Shown: positions 34,690 through 45,400 of the stretch, one piece after another
Layout: every line of letters starts with the position of its first letter
Position numbering within the stretch: the stretch's first letter is position 1
Assembly: GCF_900112315.1 (NCBI RefSeq)
Contig: NZ_FOLL01000007.1
Location: 124,001-188,000, forward strand
Length of the DNA: 64,000 nt
Direction of reading: 5' to 3'
Origin: Parapedobacter composti
GTDB taxonomy: Bacteria; Bacteroidota; Bacteroidia; Sphingobacteriales; Sphingobacteriaceae
Notes under the pieces: model-generated
What the model saw: the letters and a program-made list of their open reading frames with translations, nothing else
Databases searched by the model: none
Told to the model about the DNA's origin: nothing
Made by a program: the position numbers and the translations under genes

Positions 34690-36350
34690 GGGTTAATTAA
34701 TTTAACATTGTTTTCATTGGCGCCGTAATCGGCTTTCAACTGTTTCTCCGCACGCCCCGTGTCGGTATTCCGTATCACCACGCCGTTGGTCCTTTCGCCT
34801 TGCGCATGGAGCAAGGTTGCTGCATGAGTACCATATGACAACCCGTCGACCAGCACGTTCCTGCCGTTGAGCACGTATAGCAATGGATCCGTTTCTGTGG
34901 CGTCAATGACCGATTGCTTGATGGTAATATCAGCACCCTCCTGAATATCGATACCCCCTGTTGTTTTCATCCGCAGTTCCGAAAAGTGGATGCCACGGAT
35001 AGGCATTTCCGGCAATCCGCGGATGAAGACCGCCTTCTTGGCACCGTCGCAATGGATATTGCTGATGTGGAAATTCCGGAACTGGGGCGTTTCTTCCGAT
35101 ACAGGCAGCGTCTCCACTTTCGGTGGCTGGCGCACCTCTCCCGCCGCCGGCACCGGGTCTTTAGCCTCGTAATACATATCAAACAGGATAGCCTCGCCGG
35201 GAATGTCTTTCATATAGATATTCCGGATGTGTACATCTTCCACGATCCCTCCCCGTCCGCGGGTGGTCTTGAAGCGCAGGCCGATGTCCGTACCGATAAA
35301 CGTCAAGTCAGACACGTAGAGGTTGCGCGCGCCCCCGCTCATCTCGCTGCCCACCACGAAGCCCCCATGAGCATGGAATACCGTGCAATTGCGCACCCAC
35401 AGGTTTTCCGTGGGCATGCCCAGCTTCCTTCCATGCGCATTTTTCCCGCTCTTCACGCAGATTGCATCATCGCCCACATCAAAGGAACTGCCTTCCACCA
35501 ACACGTTCGTGCACGACTCGATGTCCAGTCCGTCGCCGTTCTGCGAGTACCACGGGTTTCTAACCGTAATGTTGCGGATGGTGACATCCCGGCTCATCAG
35601 CGGATGGATGTTCCACGCCCCTGAGTTCTGGAAGGTCACCCCTTCCAGCAGGACCCGCTCACACCGCTCCAGCACCACCAGGTTGGGGCGCAGGAAATCC
35701 GCTATTTCTTCAAAGAACGCCGCCGTCTTGTCGGGCGTAATCAATCCCGCGTCCCGGTATTGCCTTCCCTTCAGTGCACTTGCTGTCGGGTACCATTCTT
35801 TGCCGTCCGGGGTCAGCACACCGCCGGAAGCAACCAGGTTTTTCCACTGCGATTCCGTCATCTTTCCTTTTTTCACGTAACGCCATGCATCACCGTTGCC
35901 GTCGATGATCCCTTCGCCGGTAATCGCGATGTCCCGCTGCCCCTCTGCCCGGATGGGCGAATGGCGCCTTACCTGCGGCAGCCCTTCCCACCAGGTTTCA
36001 ATCAACGGGTAATCCTCGAAATCCCGGGAAAACTGCAACAGCGCATTGCGCATCAGGTGCAGGTTAACCTTGCTTTTCAGCGACAGCGGGCCCGATGTCC
36101 ACACACCCCGGGGAATCAAAACCACGCCACCGCCCTGTTTATGGCAGGCGTCGATGGCCGACTGGATTGCCCCCGTGTTCAGGAAATCAGCGGCAGTTGA
36201 TGCCCCGAAATCGCGTATATCAAACGTATCCGTTTTGAAAACCGGCACCGGAATATCCGGTTCCGGCCACGTATCCCCGGTATGGCCGGCAGCGACCGCT
36301 CCGCTTGCCCAGCAGACGGCCGCAACGGCCACCCATCCTATTCTTCGCAT
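34686..36350 (-). CDS. GH28 polygalacturonase (secreted)
   Basis: 554 residues from the ATG at 36350 (MRRIGWVAVAA). An ATG at 36362 and a TTG at 36371 are also in frame, but the predicted -7 box at 36369-36376 favours 36350. The signal peptide is about 1-21. GH28 beta-helix motifs are complete: NGDGLD (N271, D273, D276), GDD (D294, D295), H328 in AHGG and RFK (R359, K361). It hydrolyses alpha-1,4-galacturonan, probably from chain ends, as larger Bacteroidota members do. It is the first gene of GH28-GH105-uxaB-uxaC, and its stop overlaps the GH105 mini-ORF start. Confidence 0.95.
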   Translation of the reverse strand: MRRIGWVAVAAVCWASGAVAAGHTGDTWPEPDIPVPVFKTDTFDIRDFGASTAADFLNTGAIQSAIDACHKQGGGVVLIPRGVWTSGPLSLKSKVNLHLMRNALLQFSRDFEDYPLIETWWEGLPQVRRHSPIRAEGQRDIAITGEGIIDGNGDAWRYVKKGKMTESQWKNLVASGGVLTPDGKEWYPTASALKGRQYRDAGLITPDKTAAFFEEIADFLRPNLVVLERCERVLLEGVTFQNSGAWNIHPLMSRDVTIRNITVRNPWYSQNGDGLDIESCTNVLVEGSSFDVGDDAICVKSGKNAHGRKLGMPTENLWVRNCTVFHAHGGFVVGSEMSGGARNLYVSDLTFIGTDIGLRFKTTRGRGGIVEDVHIRNIYMKDIPGEAILFDMYYEAKDPVPAAGEVRQPPKVETLPVSEETPQFRNFHISNIHCDGAKKAVFIRGLPEMPIRGIHFSELRMKTTGGIDIQEGADITIKQSVIDATETDPLLYVLNGRNVLVDGLSYGTHAATLLHAQGERTNGVVIRNTDTGRAEKQLKADYGANENNVKLINP

Positions 36351-36368
36351 CGTTCTTTGCATTTCCTG

Positions 36369-36398
36369 CAATTTTATTGTTATCCAATAAGCATCAAA
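36369..36398 (-). promoter_or_regulatory. Predicted promoter of GH28 operon
   Basis: Minus strand: TTTG (36398-36395), 18 bp, then TAAAATTG (36376-36369), one mismatch from TAnnTTTG. The first T of the -7 box is 57.5 bp from the centre of the operator at 36423. Confidence 0.6.
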
Positions 36399-36422
36399 AA
36401 CATTTCACGCCCTTTATTTGCG

Positions 36423-36444
36423 GAATCGTTGCCGGAAACGATTC
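36423..36444. promoter_or_regulatory. CCGG-centred operator, site 1 (GH28 operon)
   Basis: Arms GAATCGTT and AACGATTC flank a CCGG core centred at 36433.5, with one mismatched pair (431/436). The half-sites AATCGTTGCCGG and AATCGTTTCCGG match the sites at 46668 and 60702. Confidence 0.8.
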
Positions 36445-36457
36445 ATCCGCCGGTTGC

Positions 36458-37240
36458 CTACGGCCTGAAATGCACCGCCAGCTCCGGCAGGCAGCGTTTC
36501 ATCTCAGCCACGGCCAGATCACAGATTTTGAAAGCCCCTGTGCCTGACAGGTGCGTGTCGTCCGTGGCACCTTTGGGCAACGCTTCATATTGCCCCGGCA
36601 TCAGGTGCAGGAATAACGCTTTCGAGCGTTCCGGCCCCCATTCCAGCAGCAGCTCCCGGGTCAGCGCATGCAGGTCGAGCAGCGCTGTCCCCGTCTCGTC
36701 CGCTACCCGGCGCACCACCTCCGGGTAGTCGCCATGCGTTTCTTGCAGGTACCCACGGTCGTCGAACTTGCGGCGCACGATGGGCGTAGCCAGCACTGGG
36801 GTACCGCCCCGTTCACGGGTTTCACTGATGTAGCGTTTCAGCTGCTGCGGATACTCCACTTCCGGATCGGCATAACGTTCAGGGCTGTTCGCCTTCTGGT
36901 CGTTGTGGCCGAACTCAATAATCACATAATCCCCGGGCTTTATCCGTGACCTCACCTTATCCCAATGCCCTTCGTCGCGGAAGCTCTTCGTACTCCGGCC
37001 GTTAAGCGCGTGGTTTTCCACCCGCACGTTTTCGTCGACATACAGGGGCAGCACCTGCCCCCATCCTTTTTCCGGGTTGCTTACCCGGTAAGGTTTATTG
37101 GCTACCGTTGAATCACCTATCAAGAACACGGTCACCCGCTGCTCGCCGTCCCACACAAAAGCCACCAATAACGCCACACATGGAATAAGCGCCCACTTCC
37201 AGCTATTTTTCTTCCGTCTTGATCGCAGTCCTGATCTCAT
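36458..37240 (-). CDS. Rhamnogalacturonan acetylesterase (CE12, GDSL/SGNH)
   Basis: 260 residues from the ATG at 37240 (a GTG three codons upstream is also in frame). The N-terminal membrane/signal segment covers about 13-30. SGNH motifs are S44 in IGDSTVANK, G81 in NGRSTKSF, H112-N113-D114 in EFGHNDQK, and D227-x-x-H230 in TDDTHLS. It removes acetyl groups from rhamnogalacturonan I, opening it to lyases. It is the last gene of the pectin-methylesterase/SusCD transcript, 13 bp after the oxidoreductase gene and just upstream of the site 1 operator. Confidence 0.93.
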   Translation of the reverse strand: MRSGLRSRRKKNSWKWALIPCVALLVAFVWDGEQRVTVFLIGDSTVANKPYRVSNPEKGWGQVLPLYVDENVRVENHALNGRSTKSFRDEGHWDKVRSRIKPGDYVIIEFGHNDQKANSPERYADPEVEYPQQLKRYISETRERGGTPVLATPIVRRKFDDRGYLQETHGDYPEVVRRVADETGTALLDLHALTRELLLEWGPERSKALFLHLMPGQYEALPKGATDDTHLSGTGAFKICDLAVAEMKRCLPELAVHFRP

Positions 37241-37253
37241 CCCCGCCACATTG

Positions 37254-38654
37254 TTAAGCCATACGTTTAGGCATGGGTTTCAAATCCGTCAATGAAGCAA
37301 TCTTAACCGGCGCACCTTGCTCGATGCTTCGCCTTGCGGCGACCCCCACGAGGATAGACATGGCGCCATCGCGCACACCTGCCGTATGGCCGTACGGGTC
37401 CGGCGCATCTTTATCCCTGAAGAGCTTGTCGTGCAGCCGCCGGTCGCCTCCACCGTGGCCACCCCGCTCGCTGGCCACCTGGATAATCTTATAGTCCGTC
37501 CAGTTCTTATAAAGCACAAGCGGCTCATGGATCACATCATCGCGCGTCTGATCCATTTCTGCCGCGTGCAGGCTTTCCTGATCCAGTTCACCGTTTTTCA
37601 TCCACGGGATATCCAGCCATGCCTCGATCCGCCCCTTGTGGCCGTTGAAGGCGATGCGCCACCCCTCGAAAGGTGAATACGTGGTCAGGGAGTAGTTGGC
37701 CACCACATTGTTGGCATACTTGATTTGGGCAGACATTTTATCGTAGATATCAATCTCATGCCGGTATACGCAGCCGTCGCGGACGTAGCCATCGTGCGCT
37801 TCGTTTTCCACATACAGGTTCATGCTGTGCCGGTCTTTGGTAATATCCCAATAATAAGCGCACTCCTGCTTATGCGGGCAGCTGCGGCAGCTCTTGCCAC
37901 GGAAGGGTCCATTGCTTCCGTAATGTTCGAGCGCACCATAGGCGAAGACCTCCTCCGGCTCCGAATCGAGCCACCAGTTCAGCAGATCGAAGTGATGGGT
38001 AGCTTTATGCACCCATAGGGATCCGCCGCTGTCCATCAGTCCATGCCAGCGTCTGAAATACGAAGCGCCGTGATGCACGTTCAGGTACCAATTAAAATCC
38101 ACCGAAGTAACATCACCTATTTCTCCATTTTGGAGCAACTCCTTGATTTTCGTCATGTACGGACTCCAACGGTAGTTGAAGCCCACAATCAGGTTTTTAT
38201 CGTATTTGCGTTCGGCATCCAGGATGGCCTGGGCCTTTGCCTCATCGGTAGTGAGCGGTTTCTCAGTCAGCACGTCGCAGCCCGCCGCCAGTCCTTTGAT
38301 GATAAATTCATGGTGCGTCGAGTCTTTGGTGCATACGATAACCAGGTCGGGCTTCACCTTGCGCAGCAGCTCATCAAAATCGACAAACGTGGGGCAATTT
38401 ACCCCCATATAACGCTTAGCATAGGCCAGCCTGCCCGGGTTGATATCACTGAGCCCGACGAATTCCAGCAAATCCGGATATTGCTCTACCAGCCTTCTGC
38501 CCCAGAACGAAATGCCGCGCACGCCTGTTCCCACCAGCACAACCCGAAGTTTACGCTGCATGCCGAATGTGTTAAGCGGCACCTGCGCCGCTGCACCCGC
38601 TGCGAGTGCCGCCAGTGCGGTGAGGAATTCCTTTCGTGAAAGTGATGTGTTCAT
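37254..38654 (-). CDS. Gfo/Idh/MocA family oxidoreductase, probably exported
   Basis: 466 residues. The N-terminus MNTSLSRKEFLTALAALAAGAAA is Tat-like, with RK in place of RR. The NAD(P)-binding domain follows (LRVVLVGTGVRGISFWG), then the family EKP at 131-133 and a C-terminal beta-sheet domain with HKATHHFDLLNWW (H220/H221, D223). A cysteine cluster C256-x2-C259-x5-C265 (SCRSCPHKQEC) could bind a metal. Its position inside a pectin operon suggests action on an oxidised or unsaturated sugar; the substrate is unknown. It lies between the beta-propeller and CE12 genes with short gaps. Confidence 0.88.
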   Translation of the reverse strand: MNTSLSRKEFLTALAALAAGAAAQVPLNTFGMQRKLRVVLVGTGVRGISFWGRRLVEQYPDLLEFVGLSDINPGRLAYAKRYMGVNCPTFVDFDELLRKVKPDLVIVCTKDSTHHEFIIKGLAAGCDVLTEKPLTTDEAKAQAILDAERKYDKNLIVGFNYRWSPYMTKIKELLQNGEIGDVTSVDFNWYLNVHHGASYFRRWHGLMDSGGSLWVHKATHHFDLLNWWLDSEPEEVFAYGALEHYGSNGPFRGKSCRSCPHKQECAYYWDITKDRHSMNLYVENEAHDGYVRDGCVYRHEIDIYDKMSAQIKYANNVVANYSLTTYSPFEGWRIAFNGHKGRIEAWLDIPWMKNGELDQESLHAAEMDQTRDDVIHEPLVLYKNWTDYKIIQVASERGGHGGGDRRLHDKLFRDKDAPDPYGHTAGVRDGAMSILVGVAARRSIEQGAPVKIASLTDLKPMPKRMA

Positions 38655-38666
38655 AGTTGTTGTTTG

Positions 38667-40748
38667 TTAGTATAAATCCGTTGTTTTTTCCGTATTGTTG
38701 TCTCCTATTGTCCATCCCGGCAGGGACACCGTCGCTTGATAATTGGAATAGTTATAAAGTCCGTTGCGCTCTGGCTTGTACAACCTTTTTTCCGCACCGA
38801 AATGCCTGTCTTGTGTATATATCCATATTTCATATTGGTCCCACACAACAATTTCATCACGCACATCGCCCAAGATATCGAGCACGGCATAACACATATC
38901 GGGGTGTCCGTCATCAGGAAAATCCATAACCTTCTGACCATAACCGTTGAAAACGCCACCGATTTCGGGGTTGGCCGACAGGATAAAATATTCTTCGCCA
39001 GTGCCCGTCCAGTTGAGCGGGAGGCACATGCTGCCGTGGTGCGCAGGCTCCATGCTGTGATACAGCTCGCCCGAAGCATCAAAAAAATGGATAATTCCCT
39101 GATTACCCCAGAAATTGATGCTCACCGTTTCCAGTCCGGGCATATCGTCGCGATAGTTGGCCACTGAAGGGTTTTGCACGTGCCCGAGGTAATGATGGTG
39201 CTTTATTTTCCCGTCCGTACCGATAAACAGCATCCCCTCATCGCTTGCCGCATTCATCATCATCCATTGCCCATTCCCGGAGTAGTCAACCAATGCCACT
39301 CCGTCAGAATGATCGCCCAATTCCTCGTCCAGCGACCACAGCAACCTGCCGTCATGGGTATACATGGAATATCCAATGGCCAGTTCATCACGACCGTCGC
39401 CGTCAATATCACGGGCATACGGATAATGCCCGGTCTTGCAGCTTGCAGACCATAGGATATTCAGGTGTTCATCCATCACCCAGAAATGATTATACCGGTC
39501 TTTCACCACCACATCCGAATTCCGCCCCTTCCCGCTGAAATCGGCAAAGAATACCGCATCGCCCAGCAGCCGTTTTGGCGGCTTGCCCGGTCCGCCCGGT
39601 ACTTGCGGCAATGCCCGGCTGCGCAACAGCTTTCCGGTCTTTCCCTCCACCACATAGATATGGCCATCCTTGCAATACACGACCTCATTTTTACCATCGC
39701 CATCCAGATCATGTATCTGAACACCGACATCGTTGGTCAGATGATATTTCCAGGGGTCGGGCTCGCCTTTCTGCCATAAAACATTACCCTCCAAATCAAC
39801 CGCCGTCAGCACGCCGACCTCACTGTTGCGGTCCTTGGGACCATGGTGAAGCGGCTGGCAGATTAAGATATCGATCACCCCGTCGCCATCCAGATCGCCG
39901 AACCGCAGGTTCCTGCCCGTACCGAACCCAAACGTGTTGATTTTTTTGACCACTTCCATTTTCGGATTCCGGGCGGCCAGTTCACGCTGTTCACGGATCA
40001 ACGCTTGGGCCCGGTCTCGTACGCGTTCGGCTTCCTTCCGGCTCGACGTAACCCTGATATTCCTGAAAAAGGCCGGTCCATCCGCTAAGAGCCCCACTTT
40101 GCCACCAACAAACGCACTATCTTGCACTTCTCCGATTGGTGTGCCGTTGATTTTCAACCCGATTTGGTTGCCCTGCGCCATCACTTCAAGTTTCAGATAG
40201 GCGGTATCCGAATAATGAAATGGCTTAGCCAGCAACGTTTGCTCATCCGCTTCACGGAAAGCCCTGTGGTACCGGTTCCTTTTCAGCACCGCCTGCCCGC
40301 GCTCCACCCCGAAAAAATAATAGCAGTTGCTGTTTACGTACCGGAACGCCAGCCCCGTTTGCAGCGAATCCAATGGGCGGACAAGCAGCGCCACCTGATA
40401 ATCGCGCCAAAGGGAGTCGCCAGCCACCAACATTGGATGCGTAAACGCACTTTTCTGGAAGCGGTTACGCTGTGCGATCACCTTTTTCCCGCCGTCAGTA
40501 AGCACCTTCCAGGCGGTATATGATTGTTCGTCATGGTAAAACGCGGCAATATTCCAGTTACCCACCGGGTATGCGCTCGGGTCGAAATGATACTCGGTAT
40601 GCGCCCCTTTATCGGAGCTGATGTAACCGCTTTTCAATAGCGAGAAATCATCCTCCAACAGCACCACTTCACCGCTGCCTGCGCATCGGCACAATAAACA
40701 GGCTATTACAACCGCAGCCCAACCTAAATAGGTATCCCTTGGCTTCAT
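38667..40748 (-). CDS. Lipoprotein with beta-sandwich and rhamnogalacturonan-lyase-like beta-propeller
   Basis: 693 residues from the ATG at 40748 (MKPRDTYLGW). The frame extends 48 codons upstream into the SusD gene, which is unlikely. The N-terminus has hydrophobic VVIACLLCRC, a probable lipidation site. Residues about 30-235 look like a concanavalin-type beta-sandwich. Residues about 265-680 carry repeated calcium-type blades (GDLDGDGVIDIL, HDLDGDGKNEVVY, RDIDGDGRDELAIGY), as in PL11 rhamnogalacturonan lyases. Catalytic residues were not identified, so lyase activity is an inference; it may only bind. It follows SusD with a 10-bp gap. Confidence 0.75.
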   Translation of the reverse strand: MKPRDTYLGWAAVVIACLLCRCAGSGEVVLLEDDFSLLKSGYISSDKGAHTEYHFDPSAYPVGNWNIAAFYHDEQSYTAWKVLTDGGKKVIAQRNRFQKSAFTHPMLVAGDSLWRDYQVALLVRPLDSLQTGLAFRYVNSNCYYFFGVERGQAVLKRNRYHRAFREADEQTLLAKPFHYSDTAYLKLEVMAQGNQIGLKINGTPIGEVQDSAFVGGKVGLLADGPAFFRNIRVTSSRKEAERVRDRAQALIREQRELAARNPKMEVVKKINTFGFGTGRNLRFGDLDGDGVIDILICQPLHHGPKDRNSEVGVLTAVDLEGNVLWQKGEPDPWKYHLTNDVGVQIHDLDGDGKNEVVYCKDGHIYVVEGKTGKLLRSRALPQVPGGPGKPPKRLLGDAVFFADFSGKGRNSDVVVKDRYNHFWVMDEHLNILWSASCKTGHYPYARDIDGDGRDELAIGYSMYTHDGRLLWSLDEELGDHSDGVALVDYSGNGQWMMMNAASDEGMLFIGTDGKIKHHHYLGHVQNPSVANYRDDMPGLETVSINFWGNQGIIHFFDASGELYHSMEPAHHGSMCLPLNWTGTGEEYFILSANPEIGGVFNGYGQKVMDFPDDGHPDMCYAVLDILGDVRDEIVVWDQYEIWIYTQDRHFGAEKRLYKPERNGLYNYSNYQATVSLPGWTIGDNNTEKTTDLY

Positions 40749-40758
40749 AGACCAACGA

Positions 40759-42441
40759 TTATCTTGGATACCCCGGGTTCTGTTCAATTTGCGCTTCGTT
40801 GAGCGTAATAGCATCGATGGGAATAGGCCGGTACAGTTTATCCTGGCCATCCAGTCCGCGGAACGCCTGCTCCAGGCCGATCTGCCTGACATCGTAATTA
40901 TAGTGTCCTACAAACTCCTTCAGCTTCTTGGTGCGCCGCAGTTCCGGCCAGCGCAGGTATTCGCCAACAAATTCCTTTGCACTTTCAATGAGGTAAGCGT
41001 CGAGCGCTTCGCTTTGACTGGCGGCGCCAGCGATATCAAGGTTGGGACGCAACCGGCCTCCATCTTTCGCATTACCGGGCCTATCCAGCACCTGCTGCAC
41101 GTATTGCGCTGCCGTACCAAAATCATTCAGGCCTATGCAGGCCTCGGCATACAGGAAGTAAGTTTCCGCGAGCCGCGCAAGCACCACATCCCTCACACTG
41201 GCGGTCTGGCTGAAAACATGCCGGGTGACCGGACTGTCGAACTTCCGCACCACCGGCATGTGGAAATCCATCTCAAACGCAGCCCGGTAGGCTTCCTCAT
41301 CATATTTAAACGGGAAATACCGGAAATTGCTCGCTATCTGGTGCTCCTTGCCCTCAACCCAAGCCAGCGAGTCCGCCCTGGTAAACTCCCTTCCCCAAAC
41401 ACGCGGATAATAAGCCCGGATGGGGATCTGGGTTTTATCCTTACCCTGGTCATAATAATCGAAATATTGGTCGTATATGGTCAGCATAAACGTGGCCTCA
41501 TACCGCGCATCATTTTCCTGAAAGAAATTGTGCAGGTTCCAAGAAGGGAACAATGACGCGCTCATGTATTTATGATTAAGTTCAGCGCCACCCAAATAAG
41601 GCCCGAAAATACCCTGTTGCGCATTCCCGTCCTGTTCGGTTGCGATAGATCCTATGCTATATTGTACCGCAAAGATGACCTCCTCATTGTTGTCATTGTC
41701 CGGATGCCAGAGCGTCTCAAAGGGAATACTTATCGCTCTACCCCCTATTGCGTCGGCAGCATACTGCTTTGCACGCTGGAAATCTTCTTCATTCCCCAAG
41801 TCCCACGCCCGGGTCAAATATACTTTGGCCAAATAATGATTCGCTGCCGTTTTGTTCACCCGCGCCCTATCGTTGCCCAGGTCAGGGAGGGCAGCCTCCA
41901 TCTCCGTGATTACGAAATCGTACGAGGTTTCCAACGAAGCGCGCGGCAGATCCATACGGGCCGCCAAAGTCGGCTCGTTGTTGATGACAATGCCTCCGAA
42001 CTGTTCAATCAGCAGAAAATGATAAAAAGCCCTTAAAAAAGCAAATTCCGCCCGAAGCCGTGCCCGGGTCTGATCGTCAACTTCAGCCACATCGTTGTAG
42101 TATAGCCCAACGTTGGTAACCTGGATGGCATTATAGCAATTCCGGTAAAACGTAAGTACCGTTCCGTTATCGGGGAAGAGCTGCTCGTATTGCATCAATG
42201 GCCGCTCTGCAAAGCCCCGGGCCATGTTATACATGTCCGTGCCCGCAATTTGCAGCCAAGGTATCCCGCCAAATACGGTACGGAGGGTATTGTAAGCCGC
42301 CACCACCAACGTTTGGTAGCCCGCGGGCGTCCGGTAAAACTCATCGTTATTCGTTCCCCCTTTATTGTCTTCTTCCAAAAATTTCTCGCATCCGGACAGC
42401 GCAAACAGGCCGATAAACGCAAAAACAACTATCTTTTTCAT
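40759..42441 (-). CDS. SusD/RagB family outer-membrane lipoprotein (pair 1)
   Basis: 560 residues. The lipobox LFALSGC places the lipid at C18. The N-terminal SusD domain is helix-rich with TPR-like repeats (EFAFLRAFYHFLLIEQFGG), and the C-terminal RagB/SusD region ends LYRPIPIDAITLNEAQIEQNPGYP, a classic family ending. It forms the surface lid that delivers oligosaccharides to the SusC pore, here presumably pectic oligomers. It lies 22 bp after SusC 1. Confidence 0.96.
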   Translation of the reverse strand: MKKIVVFAFIGLFALSGCEKFLEEDNKGGTNNDEFYRTPAGYQTLVVAAYNTLRTVFGGIPWLQIAGTDMYNMARGFAERPLMQYEQLFPDNGTVLTFYRNCYNAIQVTNVGLYYNDVAEVDDQTRARLRAEFAFLRAFYHFLLIEQFGGIVINNEPTLAARMDLPRASLETSYDFVITEMEAALPDLGNDRARVNKTAANHYLAKVYLTRAWDLGNEEDFQRAKQYAADAIGGRAISIPFETLWHPDNDNNEEVIFAVQYSIGSIATEQDGNAQQGIFGPYLGGAELNHKYMSASLFPSWNLHNFFQENDARYEATFMLTIYDQYFDYYDQGKDKTQIPIRAYYPRVWGREFTRADSLAWVEGKEHQIASNFRYFPFKYDEEAYRAAFEMDFHMPVVRKFDSPVTRHVFSQTASVRDVVLARLAETYFLYAEACIGLNDFGTAAQYVQQVLDRPGNAKDGGRLRPNLDIAGAASQSEALDAYLIESAKEFVGEYLRWPELRRTKKLKEFVGHYNYDVRQIGLEQAFRGLDGQDKLYRPIPIDAITLNEAQIEQNPGYPR

Positions 42442-42463
42442 GGTTCTAAGGTTCCTCCTAAAT

Positions 42464-45400
42464 TTAAAATCTCACATTAAGCCCGAACTGATAAGTCACA
42501 TTGCTGGGCCCGTTTCCTTCAGCCAACGCCGTGGTGGCATATTCTGGATCCCATCCCGGATACTTGGTAAAAACAAACGGATTCAGTACATTCGCATATA
42601 CCCGCAGCTGTGACAATCCCCACTTACTGATGAGGGCGTCAGGCAACGAGTAACCCAGAATGATATTTCGCAGTTTCACGAAAGATGCATCCGTATACAT
42701 CCCGTTGTTACCATAGAACGGTCCCCTGTTTATATAGTGCGGATACCTGGCATTTTCGTTTCCTTCGCCGCTGGTTCCCCATGTCGCCTGCGGATTTCCG
42801 TCAGCGCTGGTTCCCCAGGTGGTCCAGTCATACCGCGTCACATTGGGTGGTATATAATAATCAAAGTTGATTTTCGGTCGGCCACGTTGGTTATTATGCG
42901 GGCCGAACTCTTCCAGGAAACGGTCAGCCACAAAGCTTCCCTGGCGGGCATAAAGGTTGAATGAAAAATCCCAGTTTTTAAACCGGATATTGGAAGTGAT
43001 ACTACCGGTCCAATCCGGATCCACACTTCCTAAAATAACACGGTCGTCGCCCGTAATGGCTCCGTTACCGTCAACATCCTGTGCGATTGCCTGCCCAGGC
43101 TGCTGGCCCCATTCCGCAGCTTCCGCCGCCTGATCCATCCGCCAGATACCGATAATACGGTAATCATAAATAACGTTGATGGGGTGCCCGATGAAACGTG
43201 CCTGGCCCGGTACATCCTCGCGTTTCCCATACAAGGTACGGATGGCGTTTTTGTTATGGGCAAATACCACTCCGGTTGTCCATTCAAATTGGTCTTTACG
43301 TATGTTCACGGTATTCAGTCCGACTTCCACTCCCCGGTTGTTTACGGAGCCAATGTTATCTGTCATCGAAGGCACGCCCGATTCAATGGCCAACGAGCGG
43401 TCCATCAGTAATTTGTCGGAAAGTTTATCGTACACATCCACGGTGCCGGAAATCCGCCCATTGAGCAGGCCAAAATCCAGGCCGAAATTCAGTTCGCGTG
43501 TCCGTTCCCACGTCAATACCGGGTTTACCGGCCTGCCGGGCATAAACCCGGAGACCGGGTCGTGTCCGAAATCATACCAGACAATCTGGTTGGTTGCCGG
43601 GGCCAGTTGAGCCGTAAACGGTTCGATGTTGTTATTCCCGGAGTAGCCGATACTGCCCCTCACCTTTAAATCAGACACCAAACTTCCTTGCATGAAATCC
43701 TCTTCTGATATCCGCCATGCCACAGCCGCCGAAGGGAAAGCCGACCACTTGTCCCTCAGCAGGGAACTGCCGTCGTACCGGATGGTGGCTGTCAGCAGGT
43801 ATTTGCCCCTGAAATCGTAATTGGCACGCGCCGCAAAAGACAGCAACGCTGATTCGGAATAGCTGGTTCCCATGGCGTCCTTAATGGTTTCGCCCGCAGC
43901 GATGTTATACCACCAGGATGGGTAAGGCAAGTTATTCGATCCCATACGGATACCTTCGAATCTCGTCTTATAGGCACTCTGTATCAACGAAACATTCAGG
44001 TTATGCGCACTGTTAAATGTTCTGGAATAGTTAACCACATTGTCCCACGTCCACTCAAAATCTTCACCATTGGTCTGGCGTGCCTGGTCTTGGTTCCGCT
44101 GGCCGGGCACCACGCCATAGTACGCGCCCGTACGCGTACGGTTCAAGCGCGGGTAAAACGTACTCCGGATACTCAGGCCATCCAGTGGCCGCAGTTCAGC
44201 GAAGATATTGCCCAGCACATCAAACCGCCTGATTTCTTCTGTACCACTGTTGATTTCGTTCAGCGGATTCGGTGAGCTGGTAAAGTTTCCAATTCCCTGT
44301 ATAGCTGCCGCAATGCCCGGCTGGGCAATTAGGTTCCCATTATCATCATACGCGTACAGAATAGGCGGCATCCGCAGAATATCACGGTATCCAAACTCAC
44401 TTCCCGAGTTGACAATCCCGTGAACCATATTTACACTGGCACCGGCAGAAAACCGGTCTGAAACCCGGTGTTCCACCGACAGTTTGACGTTGTAACGATT
44501 CAGGTTCTCGTTGATAAAATTACCTTCTTCGTTCTGATAGCCCACCCCAAGGTTGTAAGACAGTTTTTCCGTGCTTCCGCCTATACCGATGTAGTGATTC
44601 TGCTGCTGTCCGCTTTGGGTACCGAGCGCCAGCCAGTCCTCGTAGCGTTCCTCATACAGGCGCCTTTCCAGCAACGGACTTTGCTGCAAAATCACATTGG
44701 GGTTAGGCAGCACATACCGGCCGTCCCGGTATTCGTAAAACGCCGACGTCCGGAAATCCACCCATTCCCTTCCGTCCATGAAGTCAGGAATACGCGCAAG
44801 CGTCCTTACGCCATAAAATCCATCATATGTCACCGTGGTGCGCAGTGCACCGGGCGCCCCCGCGCCTTTCGTTTTTACGATAATCACGCCGTTGGATCCG
44901 CGTGAACCGTAGATAGCCGTCGAAGAAGCGTCTTTAAGCACGTCCATCTGCTCGATATCCGCGGGATTAAGGAAGTCGATATTATCGGTAACCACACCGT
45001 CCACCACGTAAAGCGGCGTACCTCCCTGTATTGAATTCTGCCCCCGGATCTGGATATTGAATCCGCCCCCCGGACGCGTGGACGTATTACTGATGTCTAC
45101 CCCCGCCACAGCCCCCTGCAAGGCCGCCATCGGCGAGGTGGTACCGCGTGCCAGCAAGGTTTCAGAGCCCACAGAGCCAACCGCACCAGTCAGGTCGCCC
45201 TTGCGCACCGTACCATACCCCACGGCCACCGCCTCGTCCAGCATGGCCGCTTCTTCGCCCTCCAGCACAATGTCCAGCACCTGCTGATCGCCCAGCGGCA
45301 CCTCCTGCGCTTTAAATCCCAGGTACCTAACTTCCAAAACCACGCCTTCCGACGCCGGAACAGCCAGGGTAAACGTTCCGTTCTCTGCAGTGCTGGTTCC

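Noticed and set aside
37254-38654. GH109 glycosidase
   Set aside because: Shares the Gfo/Idh fold, but I could not see the family-specific motifs; kept as a general oxidoreductase.
40749-40892. 48-codon upstream extension of the beta-propeller frame
   Set aside because: It lies within the SusD coding sequence; the lipoprotein signal starts at 40748.
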